Under the pieces are notes generated by a model. That model ran no database searches and had not been told where the DNA came from. It saw nothing but the letters and a program-made list of their open reading frames with translations. Shown here piece by piece: positions 10,006 to 18,389 of a DNA stretch of 34,704 nucleotides. Location: contig MLAK01001065.1 of NCBI GenBank assembly GCA_001839685.1, positions 1-34,704 on the forward strand, in the 5' to 3' direction. A program made the translations under genes and the position numbers. Numbering within the stretch: position 1 is the first letter of the stretch; every line of letters starts with the position of its first letter. The DNA is from Tritrichomonas foetus (taxonomy: Eukaryota; Parabasalia; Tritrichomonadida; Tritrichomonadidae).

Positions 10006-11631
10006 ATGAATCGCACGGCTGCTTCAGACGTCATTTTAAAAGCATTTAATACGTTTATTGGCGCTACAGAAAAAGAAATATGTTTGCTCGGTACATCACA
10101 GCTTCCTTTGCCGATGTTTGACAACCAAGTAATTCTCGATTTATGTTATGAAACGCTTGAAGTTCTCAGACCGATTGGAGGAGTTGTAGATATAATGACA
10201 ACGAAAAACGGCTCTCCACAATACACTGCAAGAATCACATCTCGCTCCTGGGAATTACCCAAAACTCATCAACATACAGATTCACCTAAACATGGTGAAA
10301 TTATCTCTAATAGTGAAAATATTGGCGCCAGTGGTGAAATTATCTCTAATAATGGTGAAAATATCAAAAGTGACATCCATTCCGAAACTATTGATAGTCC
10401 AAATAATAATAATCCCAATCTAATCACTCCAGAAGCCAACCAAAAAACACTTTATGCAGATGGACCAGTTTATATTGTTGGCGATCTTCACGGAAATTTA
10501 CACGATTTATTGCGAATTTATAATCGAATCTACGAACTCGGAGACTGGAATATCATCTTCCTTGGTGATTATATAGACAGAGGAAATTACTCGCTTGAAG
10601 TCATTCTTTTCCTTTTCGCCTTACTTTGCAAATATCCAAAAAATATCGTTTTAATACGCGGAAACCACGAATTCCCTTGTGTCGGCCAGAAAGAGTTCCT
10701 TCTCGATGAGCTCAAGCAAGCCTATACAAACGCGCAGGAGATCTACGATATGTTCCATTCAGTATTTTCATGGATGCCTCTCGCCTGCGTCATCGACAAA
10801 TCGATTCTCTGTCTCCACGGTGGCCTCTCGCCTCTCCTCGAGGACGTCGACCAAATCCGGCGCATTAATTATCCGATCGTCGATTATGAGGATCCCTTGA
10901 TTGCCGACATTCTTTGGTCAGACCCATGCACCACCGTTAATAGTTTCGTCAGCTCAACGCGAGGTGTTGGCTCCTTGTTTGGAATTGGCGCGGCCTCAGC
11001 CTTCCTAAAGAAAAACAATTTGAAATACCTCATCAGAGCCCACCAGTGCGCATCAGAGGGCTATGAGCAAGTCATTGAAAATGTCTTCACTATATTCAGT
11101 ACTTCTTTCTACACGGATCTTGAAAATAGAGGAGGATTCGTCTTAATTGATAACAATCACTGTTTCCACAACAAAAATGAGCAGAATACCAGCCGCGGAA
11201 ATGATTCTGGTCGAGTTCGAAGAAACAGTCACAATGTTGGTCTTTTAAGCGCAATGGGCATCAATTTGGATTTGTTGAGTACAAATTTAATCCCGAATTA
11301 TGGAAACAATTACAAAAATGGAACTGTAATTAACAACGAGTTAGTTTTCTTCTCAATTTCACCATTTAAAGCGATAAAAAGAGAAAAAGCGACATTCTAC
11401 GAACATGTGGCAACTCAGAAGCTACGAACGAAAATGCTAAGTCTTGGAAAATATGCGACTGCTTCTTATGGCCCACATGGTGGAGTGTTTATGCCACAAC
11501 CGCGAAAGACGAAATCTAACAAGGTTGTTTCCAATTCAATAATACCGAAAACAAGTCCAATGCAGCTCAAGAGGAAAAGACCAAGCAGCATATCATGTGC
11601 TACTTTTGCGGGACAGAGCTCTGTTTTTTAA
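10006..11631 (+). CDS. PPP-family serine/threonine phosphatase
   Basis: A 541-residue protein whose middle is a PP1/PP2A-type metallophosphatase domain. All signature motifs are present in order: GDLHG (159-163), GDYIDRG (187-193), RGNHE (218-222), HGG (from 271) and RAHQ (from 344). The two-metal centre that hydrolyses phosphoserine and phosphothreonine therefore looks intact. The catalytic core resembles PP1 most closely by eye. It carries an N-terminal extension of about 155 residues that includes a short duplicated GEIISN segment and an Asn-rich stretch, and a C-terminal extension of about 150 residues rich in Lys and Ser. Both are much longer than in typical PP1, which is about 330 residues, and may set targeting. 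ATG 10006 is chosen over a TTG at 9970. G/C-rich codons are concentrated at about 10680-10900. Confidence 0.93.
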   Translation: MNRTAASDVILKAFNTFIGATEKEICLLGTSQLPLPMFDNQVILDLCYETLEVLRPIGGVVDIMTTKNGSPQYTARITSRSWELPKTHQHTDSPKHGEIISNSENIGASGEIISNNGENIKSDIHSETIDSPNNNNPNLITPEANQKTLYADGPVYIVGDLHGNLHDLLRIYNRIYELGDWNIIFLGDYIDRGNYSLEVILFLFALLCKYPKNIVLIRGNHEFPCVGQKEFLLDELKQAYTNAQEIYDMFHSVFSWMPLACVIDKSILCLHGGLSPLLEDVDQIRRINYPIVDYEDPLIADILWSDPCTTVNSFVSSTRGVGSLFGIGAASAFLKKNNLKYLIRAHQCASEGYEQVIENVFTIFSTSFYTDLENRGGFVLIDNNHCFHNKNEQNTSRGNDSGRVRRNSHNVGLLSAMGINLDLLSTNLIPNYGNNYKNGTVINNELVFFSISPFKAIKREKATFYEHVATQKLRTKMLSLGKYATASYGPHGGVFMPQPRKTKSNKVVSNSIIPKTSPMQLKRKRPSSISCATFAGQSSVF

Positions 11632-11671
11632 TAAAGATAAAGTTTGTTATTAATAAAGCCAAGTGCTGTTC

Positions 11672-11718
<47 letters not shown>

Positions 11719-12494
11719 CCTTGTTTTTAGATAATTCATTTTTTATGGGAAAAAACATTTTCTCAAAATGAAAACCACACTTGAATATGTAATGTTGACA
11801 TAAATAGAAGAAATTGATATAAGAATAGAAGAAATGGAGATAGAAAATATGAGAGAAGTTAAATCTGTTAAAATAAGAGGACAATTTGATTATTTGTTTC
11901 ATCAAAACTTTTTATATTGACAAAATTTTGTATGATGGCAAATGATGGCCTTGCCATGTTTTCTATTGTCAAAGGACTAAATTTTTTTCTCATTAATACA
12001 ATTTCTAGATCAAAAAATAAAGAGATTATACAATTTGTGGCATCATTAAAATGAGTACATATTTTTTTTCCTTGTTTTACAAATTCTTAGAAATATGAAT
12101 CAAAATCATTGAATGATAATGAAATCAGAAGGGTTCTCATTTAGGATACATCGTATTCAAATTTTATCGGTAAGTAATAGCCCAATCTGTATAATTCTGA
12201 GAATTATGTATGAAAAACTGAATTTTGAGTTGTACTCTTCTTGGAAAATGACGATACACACGAATAATAATGTATAATATTGTATTTTATCATTCAAAAC
12301 CAATTCAAAAATAACACAAAAATTCAACATTATTTTCTCTGAATTTGCTGTTTTTTTGATACAATTATTCGACAAATACATTATTTATTAAAAGTTTTTC
12401 GAAACACATCAAAATTCAATGGACATTCCATCACAATAACAAAAATTTCTATCAAATTTATGTCAAATTACCAACATCAAGAATTATTTTTTTG
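11632..12494. other. Intergenic region with poly-T tract
   Basis: There is no credible gene. The region begins with a TAATAAAG-type end of the phosphatase transcript, then a 45-base T run, then ordinary AT-rich DNA to the next gene. Open frames here, such as 11600-11905 (minus), run through the homopolymer as poly-lysine, and 12157-12381 (minus) is low complexity. No initiator of the TCATT type was found close to the next start; CCATCACAATAAC at about 12427 is the nearest resemblance. Confidence 0.5.
11674..11718. repeat. 45-base poly-T homopolymer
   Basis: An uninterrupted run of T on the + strand (poly-A on the minus strand), about 43 bases after the phosphatase stop codon. It is far longer than the other T runs in the window. 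It could be slippage expansion, or the tail of an old retroposed minus-strand transcript. The flanking minus-strand sequence (about 11719-11905) shows no recognisable coding remnant. Confidence 0.85.
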
Positions 12495-13865
12495 ATGTTC
12501 TTATTTTTGGTATCTTTATGCATATGTCGTGCCAACGACCAAAAGCCTTTAATCACTCAAGGACTCGTTGACAAAATCAATAACAATCCTAATTCAACAT
12601 TCAAAGCAAAATTATATCCACAGTTTGCACAAATGACAATTGGTGAAGCAAAAAGATTCTTATCACCTGTTAGAAAGACACCAATTAATCATGGTTCTGC
12701 GCATCCAGTTGGTGCAAATGAGAGATTGTTTGACATTTATGATAAAAGAGTTTTTGCTGGTTTAACTAACCCTGATTACAGTGATCAGTTTGATTCATCC
12801 AATAAGTATAAATACCAAGTATACAACAATATCGATTTTTGTTCATCATGGGCATCTTCTGTAACTTCGGCAATGTCACTTGCACTCTCAATTCATACCA
12901 GAAAATTCATCAACCTTTCTATTCAGTTTATTCTTGATTGTGATTTAATGGGTGATCCATGCATTGAAAGACCACCACTCAATGCTTACGAACAATTTTG
13001 GAAGAGATTCATCCCACAAGCTGAGAGATGGGATCAGCCAGAGTTAAAAGATGGTAAACCACACTTTTTAAGAGCTCCACCAAACGAACTTACTAAAGAA
13101 ACATGTGATAGCCAATCCAGTACTCAATGTTATCCAGGATGGACAAATTGTCCAAGAAATCGTGTTTTATCAGGTTCATGTGATGCAACTAGTGAATCAA
13201 ATTGTCCTATTTACTTTTTATACAATTGGAGATGGATTAAAAGTCACATTTGGGAAGTTGGACCTGTAACATCATCTATTTTGGTACGTCCTGCATTTTT
13301 CACATATTCATCTGGTGTATATTCATCACTTGGTGAAAGAGCATCAACTGGTGATGTCTCTGATGAAGAAGATGAAAATGTTTTCAATTCGGAAATATTA
13401 GGTATGCTTGATGTTACAATTATTGGATGGGGACAAGTTGCAATTAATTTAAGCACAAAAGCAACACTTCATCAGCAACTTAGAACAAGATGGTGGTATG
13501 TTGTTCCTCACTTTGGATATGAATGGGGCTGCACATGCTCTGAAGTTTTCGGAGTTCCCAAGAAACTTGGTGATAGTGGAAATGTTCCTCATAATTATGC
13601 AAATGATGACACTTCTGATCAAGAAACATCTGAATATAGTGATTTAACATCAATTGTTGATAGATGTGCAAGCGGATCATCCTCTACTCTCACAGGAATT
13701 GTTAGATTCAACAGGCGTTTTGATGATTCTAATATAGAATCGCAAGCTGTTGGAGCTGTTCCATTCAATTTTAGACCAAAGGCATATAGGACACCACAGG
13801 CAACATGGAGTGGATATCACGCAGCTGAAGTAGAGAAAGATGCAGCAGGTGCTAAAAAACTTTAA
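12495..13865 (+). CDS. Secreted papain-fold (C1A) protein, catalytically degenerate
   Basis: A 456-residue protein. Residues 1-13 (MFLFLVSLCICRA) form a short signal peptide, so it is probably secreted or vacuolar. The fold signals of papain/cathepsin B-like peptidases are present: a VYNN...SSWASS segment aligning with the active-site helix, a VTIIGWG strand, and WWYVV..FGYEWG near the end. The catalytic positions are replaced: the oxyanion Gln by Asn112, the Cys before Trp119 by Ser118, the His before the GWG strand by Leu305, and the Asn of the NSWG motif by Pro338. It should therefore be inactive as a peptidase, as in TINAG-type relatives that also carry Ser for Cys. About 100 residues follow the domain. 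It may bind ligands, inhibitors or matrix. ATG 12495 follows directly on a TTG. Confidence 0.8.
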   Translation: MFLFLVSLCICRANDQKPLITQGLVDKINNNPNSTFKAKLYPQFAQMTIGEAKRFLSPVRKTPINHGSAHPVGANERLFDIYDKRVFAGLTNPDYSDQFDSSNKYKYQVYNNIDFCSSWASSVTSAMSLALSIHTRKFINLSIQFILDCDLMGDPCIERPPLNAYEQFWKRFIPQAERWDQPELKDGKPHFLRAPPNELTKETCDSQSSTQCYPGWTNCPRNRVLSGSCDATSESNCPIYFLYNWRWIKSHIWEVGPVTSSILVRPAFFTYSSGVYSSLGERASTGDVSDEEDENVFNSEILGMLDVTIIGWGQVAINLSTKATLHQQLRTRWWYVVPHFGYEWGCTCSEVFGVPKKLGDSGNVPHNYANDDTSDQETSEYSDLTSIVDRCASGSSSTLTGIVRFNRRFDDSNIESQAVGAVPFNFRPKAYRTPQATWSGYHAAEVEKDAAGAKKL

Positions 13866-13933
13866 TTAAAACGTTTTATTTATTTTTCATTCCATTAATA
13901 TCTCTTCGGATTGTTTTATGTTTTCAGTAACCC

Positions 13934-14510
13934 AAAATCATCAAATCAACCAATTGAAAAAATCATCAAATAAGCCAATGAATAAAATCATCAAATAAAC
14001 CAATGAACAAAATCATCAAATCAATCAATNNNNNNNNNNNNNNNNNNNNNNNNNNNNNNNNNNNNNNNNNNNNNNNNNNNNNNNNNNNNNNNNNNNNNNN
14101 NNNNNNNNNNNNNNNNNNNNNNNNNNNNNNNNNNNNNNNNNNNNNNNNNNNNNNNNNNNNNNNNNNNNNNNNNNNNNNNNNNNNNNNNNNNNNNNNNNNN
14201 NNNNNNNNNNNNNNNNNNNNNNNNNNNNNNNNNNNNNNNNNNNNNNNNNNNNNNNNNNNNNNNNNNNNNNNNNNNNNNNNNNNNNNNNNNNNNNNNNNNN
14301 NNNNNNNNNNNNNNNNNNNNNNNNNNNNNNNNNNNNNNNNNNNNNNNNNNNNNNNNNNNNNNNNNNNNNNNNNNNNNNNNNNNNNNNNNNNNNNNNNNNN
14401 NNNNNNNNNNNNNNNNNNNNNNNNNNNNNNNNNNNNNNNNNNNNNNNNNNNNNNNNNNNNNNNNNATCATCAAATCAATCAATGAACAAAATCATCAAAT
14501 CTAATCAAGA
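13934..14510. repeat. 25-bp minisatellite spanning the assembly gap
   Basis: Units begin AAAATCATCAAAT and end CCAATGAAC, with starts at 13934, 13959, 13984 and 14009 before the gap and at a unit in register with 14463 and at 14488 after it. The spacing is exactly 25 bases wherever it can be measured. Both gap flanks are the same repeat, so the gap is almost certainly an unresolved array. It sits between the 3' ends of two convergent genes. Confidence 0.9.
14030..14465. other. Assembly gap (436 N)
   Basis: There are 436 undetermined bases. The flanking 25-base units are not an integer number of periods apart (14009 to 14463 is 454 bases), so the gap length is an estimate rather than a true distance. 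Any open frame running through the N stretch is an artefact. Confidence 0.98.
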
Positions 14511-14630
14511 TAAGGAAATGAAAAGAGAGCAAAATAAAAATAATAATAGATGAGGCGTACAAATAGTGTTTATCTCTAAAATTATAATAATAAAAAAGTA
14601 AAAAAGGAAGAAAGAAAAAAACTCGATCAC

Positions 14631-15968
14631 TCACTGTTCGAGTTTCTGATCGCCAAACTTAATCCATCCTCTCCATCTCATGAACTCGCTGATTCCGAGG
14701 CAGATGAGTGCGGGCAAGATGAATTGGGTGAGGGCAATTCCAACGCCAATTCTCCATGCGGGCAAGACTCCGCTGCTTCCTTCGATTGTTCCAAAGATTC
14801 CGACAAGTCCTGCTGTTCCCATTCCGCTGGCAGATGCATCACATTCGAGTTTGAACGCGAGCGTTGCAATTGGAGCCATTATAATCGAGGCAATGACTTC
14901 TGGCACAATGATGAGCGGATGACGAACCAAGTTTGGAATTTGAAGCATTGATGTTCCAATTCCCTGCGAGATGATTCCCCTCCATCCGTTTTCGCGAAAG
15001 CTTGAAACGGCAAATCCGACCATATGGCAGCAGCATCCAGTCACTGCGGCACCTCCGGCGAGTCCTCCAATGTTGAGCGAAATGCAGGTGGCGGCTGAGC
15101 TTGTTGGAAGTGTAAGCAAAATTCCAACCCAAACAGAAAGGACAATAGACATGACTGCTGGCTGCTCATTCATAGCAAGACCGATTCCGTCAGCGATAAT
15201 CGTGCCGGCTGTTCTGAAGGGCCAGCAAACATATGCACCACCGATGGCTGCGACAATTGTGAAAAGCGGGACGAGTAAAATATCGAGGCGAGTTCTGAGG
15301 CGAACGACGAGATTTCCGATTTCGCAACCGATTACTGAATTAATGTAAGAGCCGATTGGATTTCCTGGGCCACAAACAATCTTTCCGTCGACGATCCAAT
15401 TTTTATCGATAAATTTATCTGAGAAGGCACCAATTAAACCTGCAACCATAGTAGAGAAAATGACTAAGTTAGAGGAATCAAGTGATTTGGCAATACCTGC
15501 ACCGATTCCTGCACCCATTAATAAGCTGGCGATATTTCCAGCAACAATAAACATGCTTCCGCAGCTTGTCGTGGCGCCGAAGAGTTTACCAAATTGCTTG
15601 ATGACACAACCTGCAATGAGTGTGACGAAGAGGCCTTGTGACATTCCTGTTAAAGCGACAATCAAATATCGGTTGAGGAGCCACTTGATCCAGTATAAAA
15701 CTTTCCTTCCTTTGCTCATCTCCTTTGGCTTTTCATCATCGTCGTTGCAATCTATAGTACCGATTGAAGAATTGTTGGAATTCGATTCATCATCATTTTC
15801 TGATGTGCTAACTTTTTCTATACTTGATGTGTTAAAGCGGGTATGTTCACTATGTGATGAATAAGACGTTTCAGTATCGCTAGTTGAACTTGAAGAACTG
15901 CTTGATGATGCAGAGTCATCTAGGTTATCAAGAGCTATTTCGTCGCGTTCGTTTTTGTTGATCGACAT
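14631..15968 (-). CDS. PTS EIIC-like membrane permease (PTS_EIIC_2 type)
   Basis: A 445-residue protein. Residues 1-90 are soluble, acidic and Ser-rich, with a run of eight Ser. From about residue 95 there are some nine or ten hydrophobic membrane segments. The membrane part resembles the bacterial PTS_EIIC_2 family of PTS-type permease subunits. The resemblance covers an MSI...PTSSAA stretch, a GLAGGAAVTGC segment, an SMLQIPN..RHP segment, and the Gly-rich motif SGMGTAGLVG. In bacteria such subunits move a sugar-like substrate and depend on EIIA/EIIB phosphorylation. No such partners are visible here, and the substrate is unknown. Codons are rich in C-ending forms (ATC, CTC, TTC), unlike most neighbours, which may mean strong expression or transfer from bacteria. 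The 3' end converges on the papain-fold gene. Confidence 0.75.
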   Translation of the reverse strand: MSINKNERDEIALDNLDDSASSSSSSSSTSDTETSYSSHSEHTRFNTSSIEKVSTSENDDESNSNNSSIGTIDCNDDDEKPKEMSKGRKVLYWIKWLLNRYLIVALTGMSQGLFVTLIAGCVIKQFGKLFGATTSCGSMFIVAGNIASLLMGAGIGAGIAKSLDSSNLVIFSTMVAGLIGAFSDKFIDKNWIVDGKIVCGPGNPIGSYINSVIGCEIGNLVVRLRTRLDILLVPLFTIVAAIGGAYVCWPFRTAGTIIADGIGLAMNEQPAVMSIVLSVWVGILLTLPTSSAATCISLNIGGLAGGAAVTGCCCHMVGFAVSSFRENGWRGIISQGIGTSMLQIPNLVRHPLIIVPEVIASIIMAPIATLAFKLECDASASGMGTAGLVGIFGTIEGSSGVLPAWRIGVGIALTQFILPALICLGISEFMRWRGWIKFGDQKLEQ

Positions 15969-17077
15969 TTAAAAATTTAATATTTTGGGTTCACAAATAT
16001 TTCAATTGAAAAAGTTTCATCTAACGGAATATTGAGAGGCGACTTTCTCTCTTTTTCTTTTATTTGAATTAATTTGTAGGACCACTTCTGAAAGAAATTT
16101 GAATAATCAGAATTTTAATTGAATGAATACAGAATATTTCAAGAAGCTAAGAGAAAATATCACAATTTATTGTGTGATTTATGTTCCCCAATCATTGAAT
16201 ATGTAATAATCAAATGAATTGTGAGAAACTAACAGAAAATGTTGAAAGAATGATAATGAGCGATTGAAAAAACTATGCTGGTATTGAAAAAGTTTGAAAC
16301 TATTTTGAAAAAACAATGCTGCATATTCAAAATAACAATGCTGTCCACTTAATTCGCTTTCACGAGTAATAAAGAAAGAGTTCAGTAAAATGATAATTGT
16401 GAAAATACACACATTTCTACCGTCAAATATGCAACATTACGTTACCAACCTTTGTTCCAATCGATTTTTTGATGAAAGAAAATCAAAAAAATCAAATGAC
16501 ATTGTAACTTTTTGTGTAAATTTGAATATATTTTATTTTCACACAACACTATTTCTTTCATCAAACTAATTCGAATTATATCATGATTGGACTTATATTG
16601 TGCATTATAAAAGAAATAAAATAAACAACAATGTCAATATACATAATATTATATGAAGTTGTTCTTTCATCTAATAAAATTAACGAGCAATTAGCATGTA
16701 AATATAACTTCATTCAATTCATTTTGAATGGCCACATAGATTTCAAAGTTATTTCAGGCACTTCACATTTGGGAAATCTTTATCATCTCTTACCCAAAAA
16801 ATGATATTAAAAAACTGACATTTAACCAAGAATATTCGATCTTGGACTTCAATTAAAATTTAATCCCGAGAAAATAGGTGATTAGTTTTATCATTTTCGA
16901 CCATTTATACATTAAAAAAGATAATGTTCGATCAATACTATTCTGAAAAAGTCAACCACTGAAAAAATCATTTCTCCCACTTTTTGTTGATGTGATACTT
17001 GATCAACATCATTCAAATAAAATACTCAAAAAGTTTGAATTTAATAGTATCAATTTCAGAATCATGATTCATATTCA
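15969..17077. other. Divergent promoter region between permease and START genes
   Basis: This 1.1-kb AT-rich spacer has no credible gene. A 77-codon minus-strand frame (16179-16412) is Phe/Leu/Ser-rich and has no initiator. On the permease side an AAACTTTTTCAA element (minus strand, about 16006) and TCAATT lie close to the ATG. On the START side TCAAAAAGT lies at 17026-17034 and TCATATTC at 17069-17076. Confidence 0.5.
17069..17076 (+). promoter_or_regulatory. Initiator-like element (TCATATTC)
   Basis: TCATATTC ends one base before the ATG at 17078 and is identical to the element before the Sel1-repeat kinase. A TCAAAAAGT element lies 35 bases further upstream. This spacing implies an extremely short 5' leader, as known in trichomonads. 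Confidence 0.5.
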
Positions 17078-17800
17078 ATGACGAAAGAGATATCGAATGA
17101 ACTAATCGAAAAATACAATCAGATTCACGAAGAAAAGCTTCAATACATTCTCTCTTCTCTTAGCTCGGAACAGGATTCAACATGGACTTTTCAAAAATCT
17201 GTCAAAAACATGGATTTATTTTTCAGATCTGCAAAAGATTCTTCGATTGTAGAAACAAAAACAATCGTTTCATTATCTGTTCCTAAAGAAGCAATGATTG
17301 ATGTGATGACATACGGAAAGGTCTTCACTCTTGAGACAACTCCTCAAGGGCCAATCCCTCCCCAAGAAATATTCGCACTTCACGAAAGCCACGACGATAA
17401 AGATAGCATTATATACTTCATGGCGATGGAGGCACCAGCCATTCTTGTCGCTCCTCGCGAATTTTTGCTTTATCGACGAACATACAGAATCGATGGGAAA
17501 ACAATTTTTATGCAAATGTCAATCGAAAATGAAGATTTAAAACCACAGAGGAAAGATTTCGTGAGAGGTACAATTTTCGGGCAAGCTTTTGTGATAGAAG
17601 ATGATAAAAATTGTGACAAACAAGAAAATGGTGAATATAAAAAGGCCAAAATGACGGTTTTCAGCCATGTCAATCCAGGTGGAAGATTGCCATCATTTGC
17701 AATAAATTTCAGCGTCAAGAACCAAATTGATGGTCTAGAAACAATCACTAGTGCAGCAGTTGATCATTATAACAAATCAATCACACCTAAATCCATCTGA
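17078..17800 (+). CDS. START-domain lipid-binding protein
   Basis: A 240-residue protein made almost entirely of one START (StAR-related lipid transfer) domain, a helix-grip fold with a hydrophobic cavity that binds a lipid or sterol. Supporting signs, in order, are a W.F.KS.K strand near residue 37, the APREFLLYRR segment (PRDFV in the family) at about residues 127-136, a VRG.I...FVIED strand pair, and the family-typical VNPGGRLPSFAINF before the C-terminal helix. There is no signal peptide, membrane segment or extra domain, so a cytosolic lipid carrier is likely. The ligand cannot be read from the sequence. The start is secure because the initiator lies directly before the ATG. Confidence 0.82.
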   Translation: MTKEISNELIEKYNQIHEEKLQYILSSLSSEQDSTWTFQKSVKNMDLFFRSAKDSSIVETKTIVSLSVPKEAMIDVMTYGKVFTLETTPQGPIPPQEIFALHESHDDKDSIIYFMAMEAPAILVAPREFLLYRRTYRIDGKTIFMQMSIENEDLKPQRKDFVRGTIFGQAFVIEDDKNCDKQENGEYKKAKMTVFSHVNPGGRLPSFAINFSVKNQIDGLETITSAAVDHYNKSITPKSI

Positions 17801-18389
17801 TTAATGTTTTGTAGATTAATAAATTAAATTTAGAGAAAAATTTTTAAATTTTTTTTAATCAAAATTGTTTCACTATTCTTCATAGTTCATGCAAACCTTT
17901 CAGAAATCCTAGGATTTAATTAAATTTTGTATATATGAAAGTCAATACTAATAATTAAATCAATTTGAATCTTTGACATGCATATTCGGAATTGAGACGA
18001 CAATAACTTGAAACACTATTCATAGGTTTAGCTCAAGAAAATAATATTGTAATAGATATCCAATCTTAATCATTGTTGAAGAAACAAGATTCTCATGAAC
18101 TTTTTGAATGATAACCATCAAAATAACAAGGTTAATTTCTTTCATGATTAACCGAAAATAAAAAAATCGAGAATAAAACGATTGAAATTAACGTATCATT
18201 TTTATCTCAAACAACTTTTTGATATAAATATATCTAGTCATCTGAACTTATTCATAAATTTTTCTGTCAGCAATAATTTGCGTGATTTCACTTTTAATGA
18301 CAAGTAACATTTTAAGGAAAAATCAAATTGTCTCTCCAACTTATTCAATAATTTCATTTTCCGAAATAATTATCATTTGAAGAAATAAA
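17801..18389. promoter_or_regulatory. Promoter region of the MyTH4-RhoGAP gene
   Basis: 589 bases without a gene. The region holds two same-orientation ACTTTTTGA elements (18099-18107 and 18214-18222) and a TCATTTGA initiator at 18373-18380, nine bases before the ATG. The remainder is AT-rich and unremarkable. Confidence 0.45.

Noticed and set aside
11600..11905. 101-codon minus-strand frame with a poly-Lys run
   Set aside because: It reads through the 45-base homopolymer and overlaps the phosphatase 3' end, so it is an artefact of the repeat.
14003..14485. Open frames across the minisatellite on both strands
   Set aside because: They consist almost entirely of undetermined bases.
14680..15864. 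Several long open frames antisense to the permease gene
   Set aside because: They arise because the permease uses few A/T-ending codons. The minus-strand frame alone gives a coherent membrane protein.
16179..16412. 77-codon minus-strand open frame starting MCIFTIIILL
   Set aside because: It is Phe/Ser/Leu-rich, as expected from AT-rich DNA, has no initiator and sits in a divergent promoter region. The hydrophobic start is likely chance.
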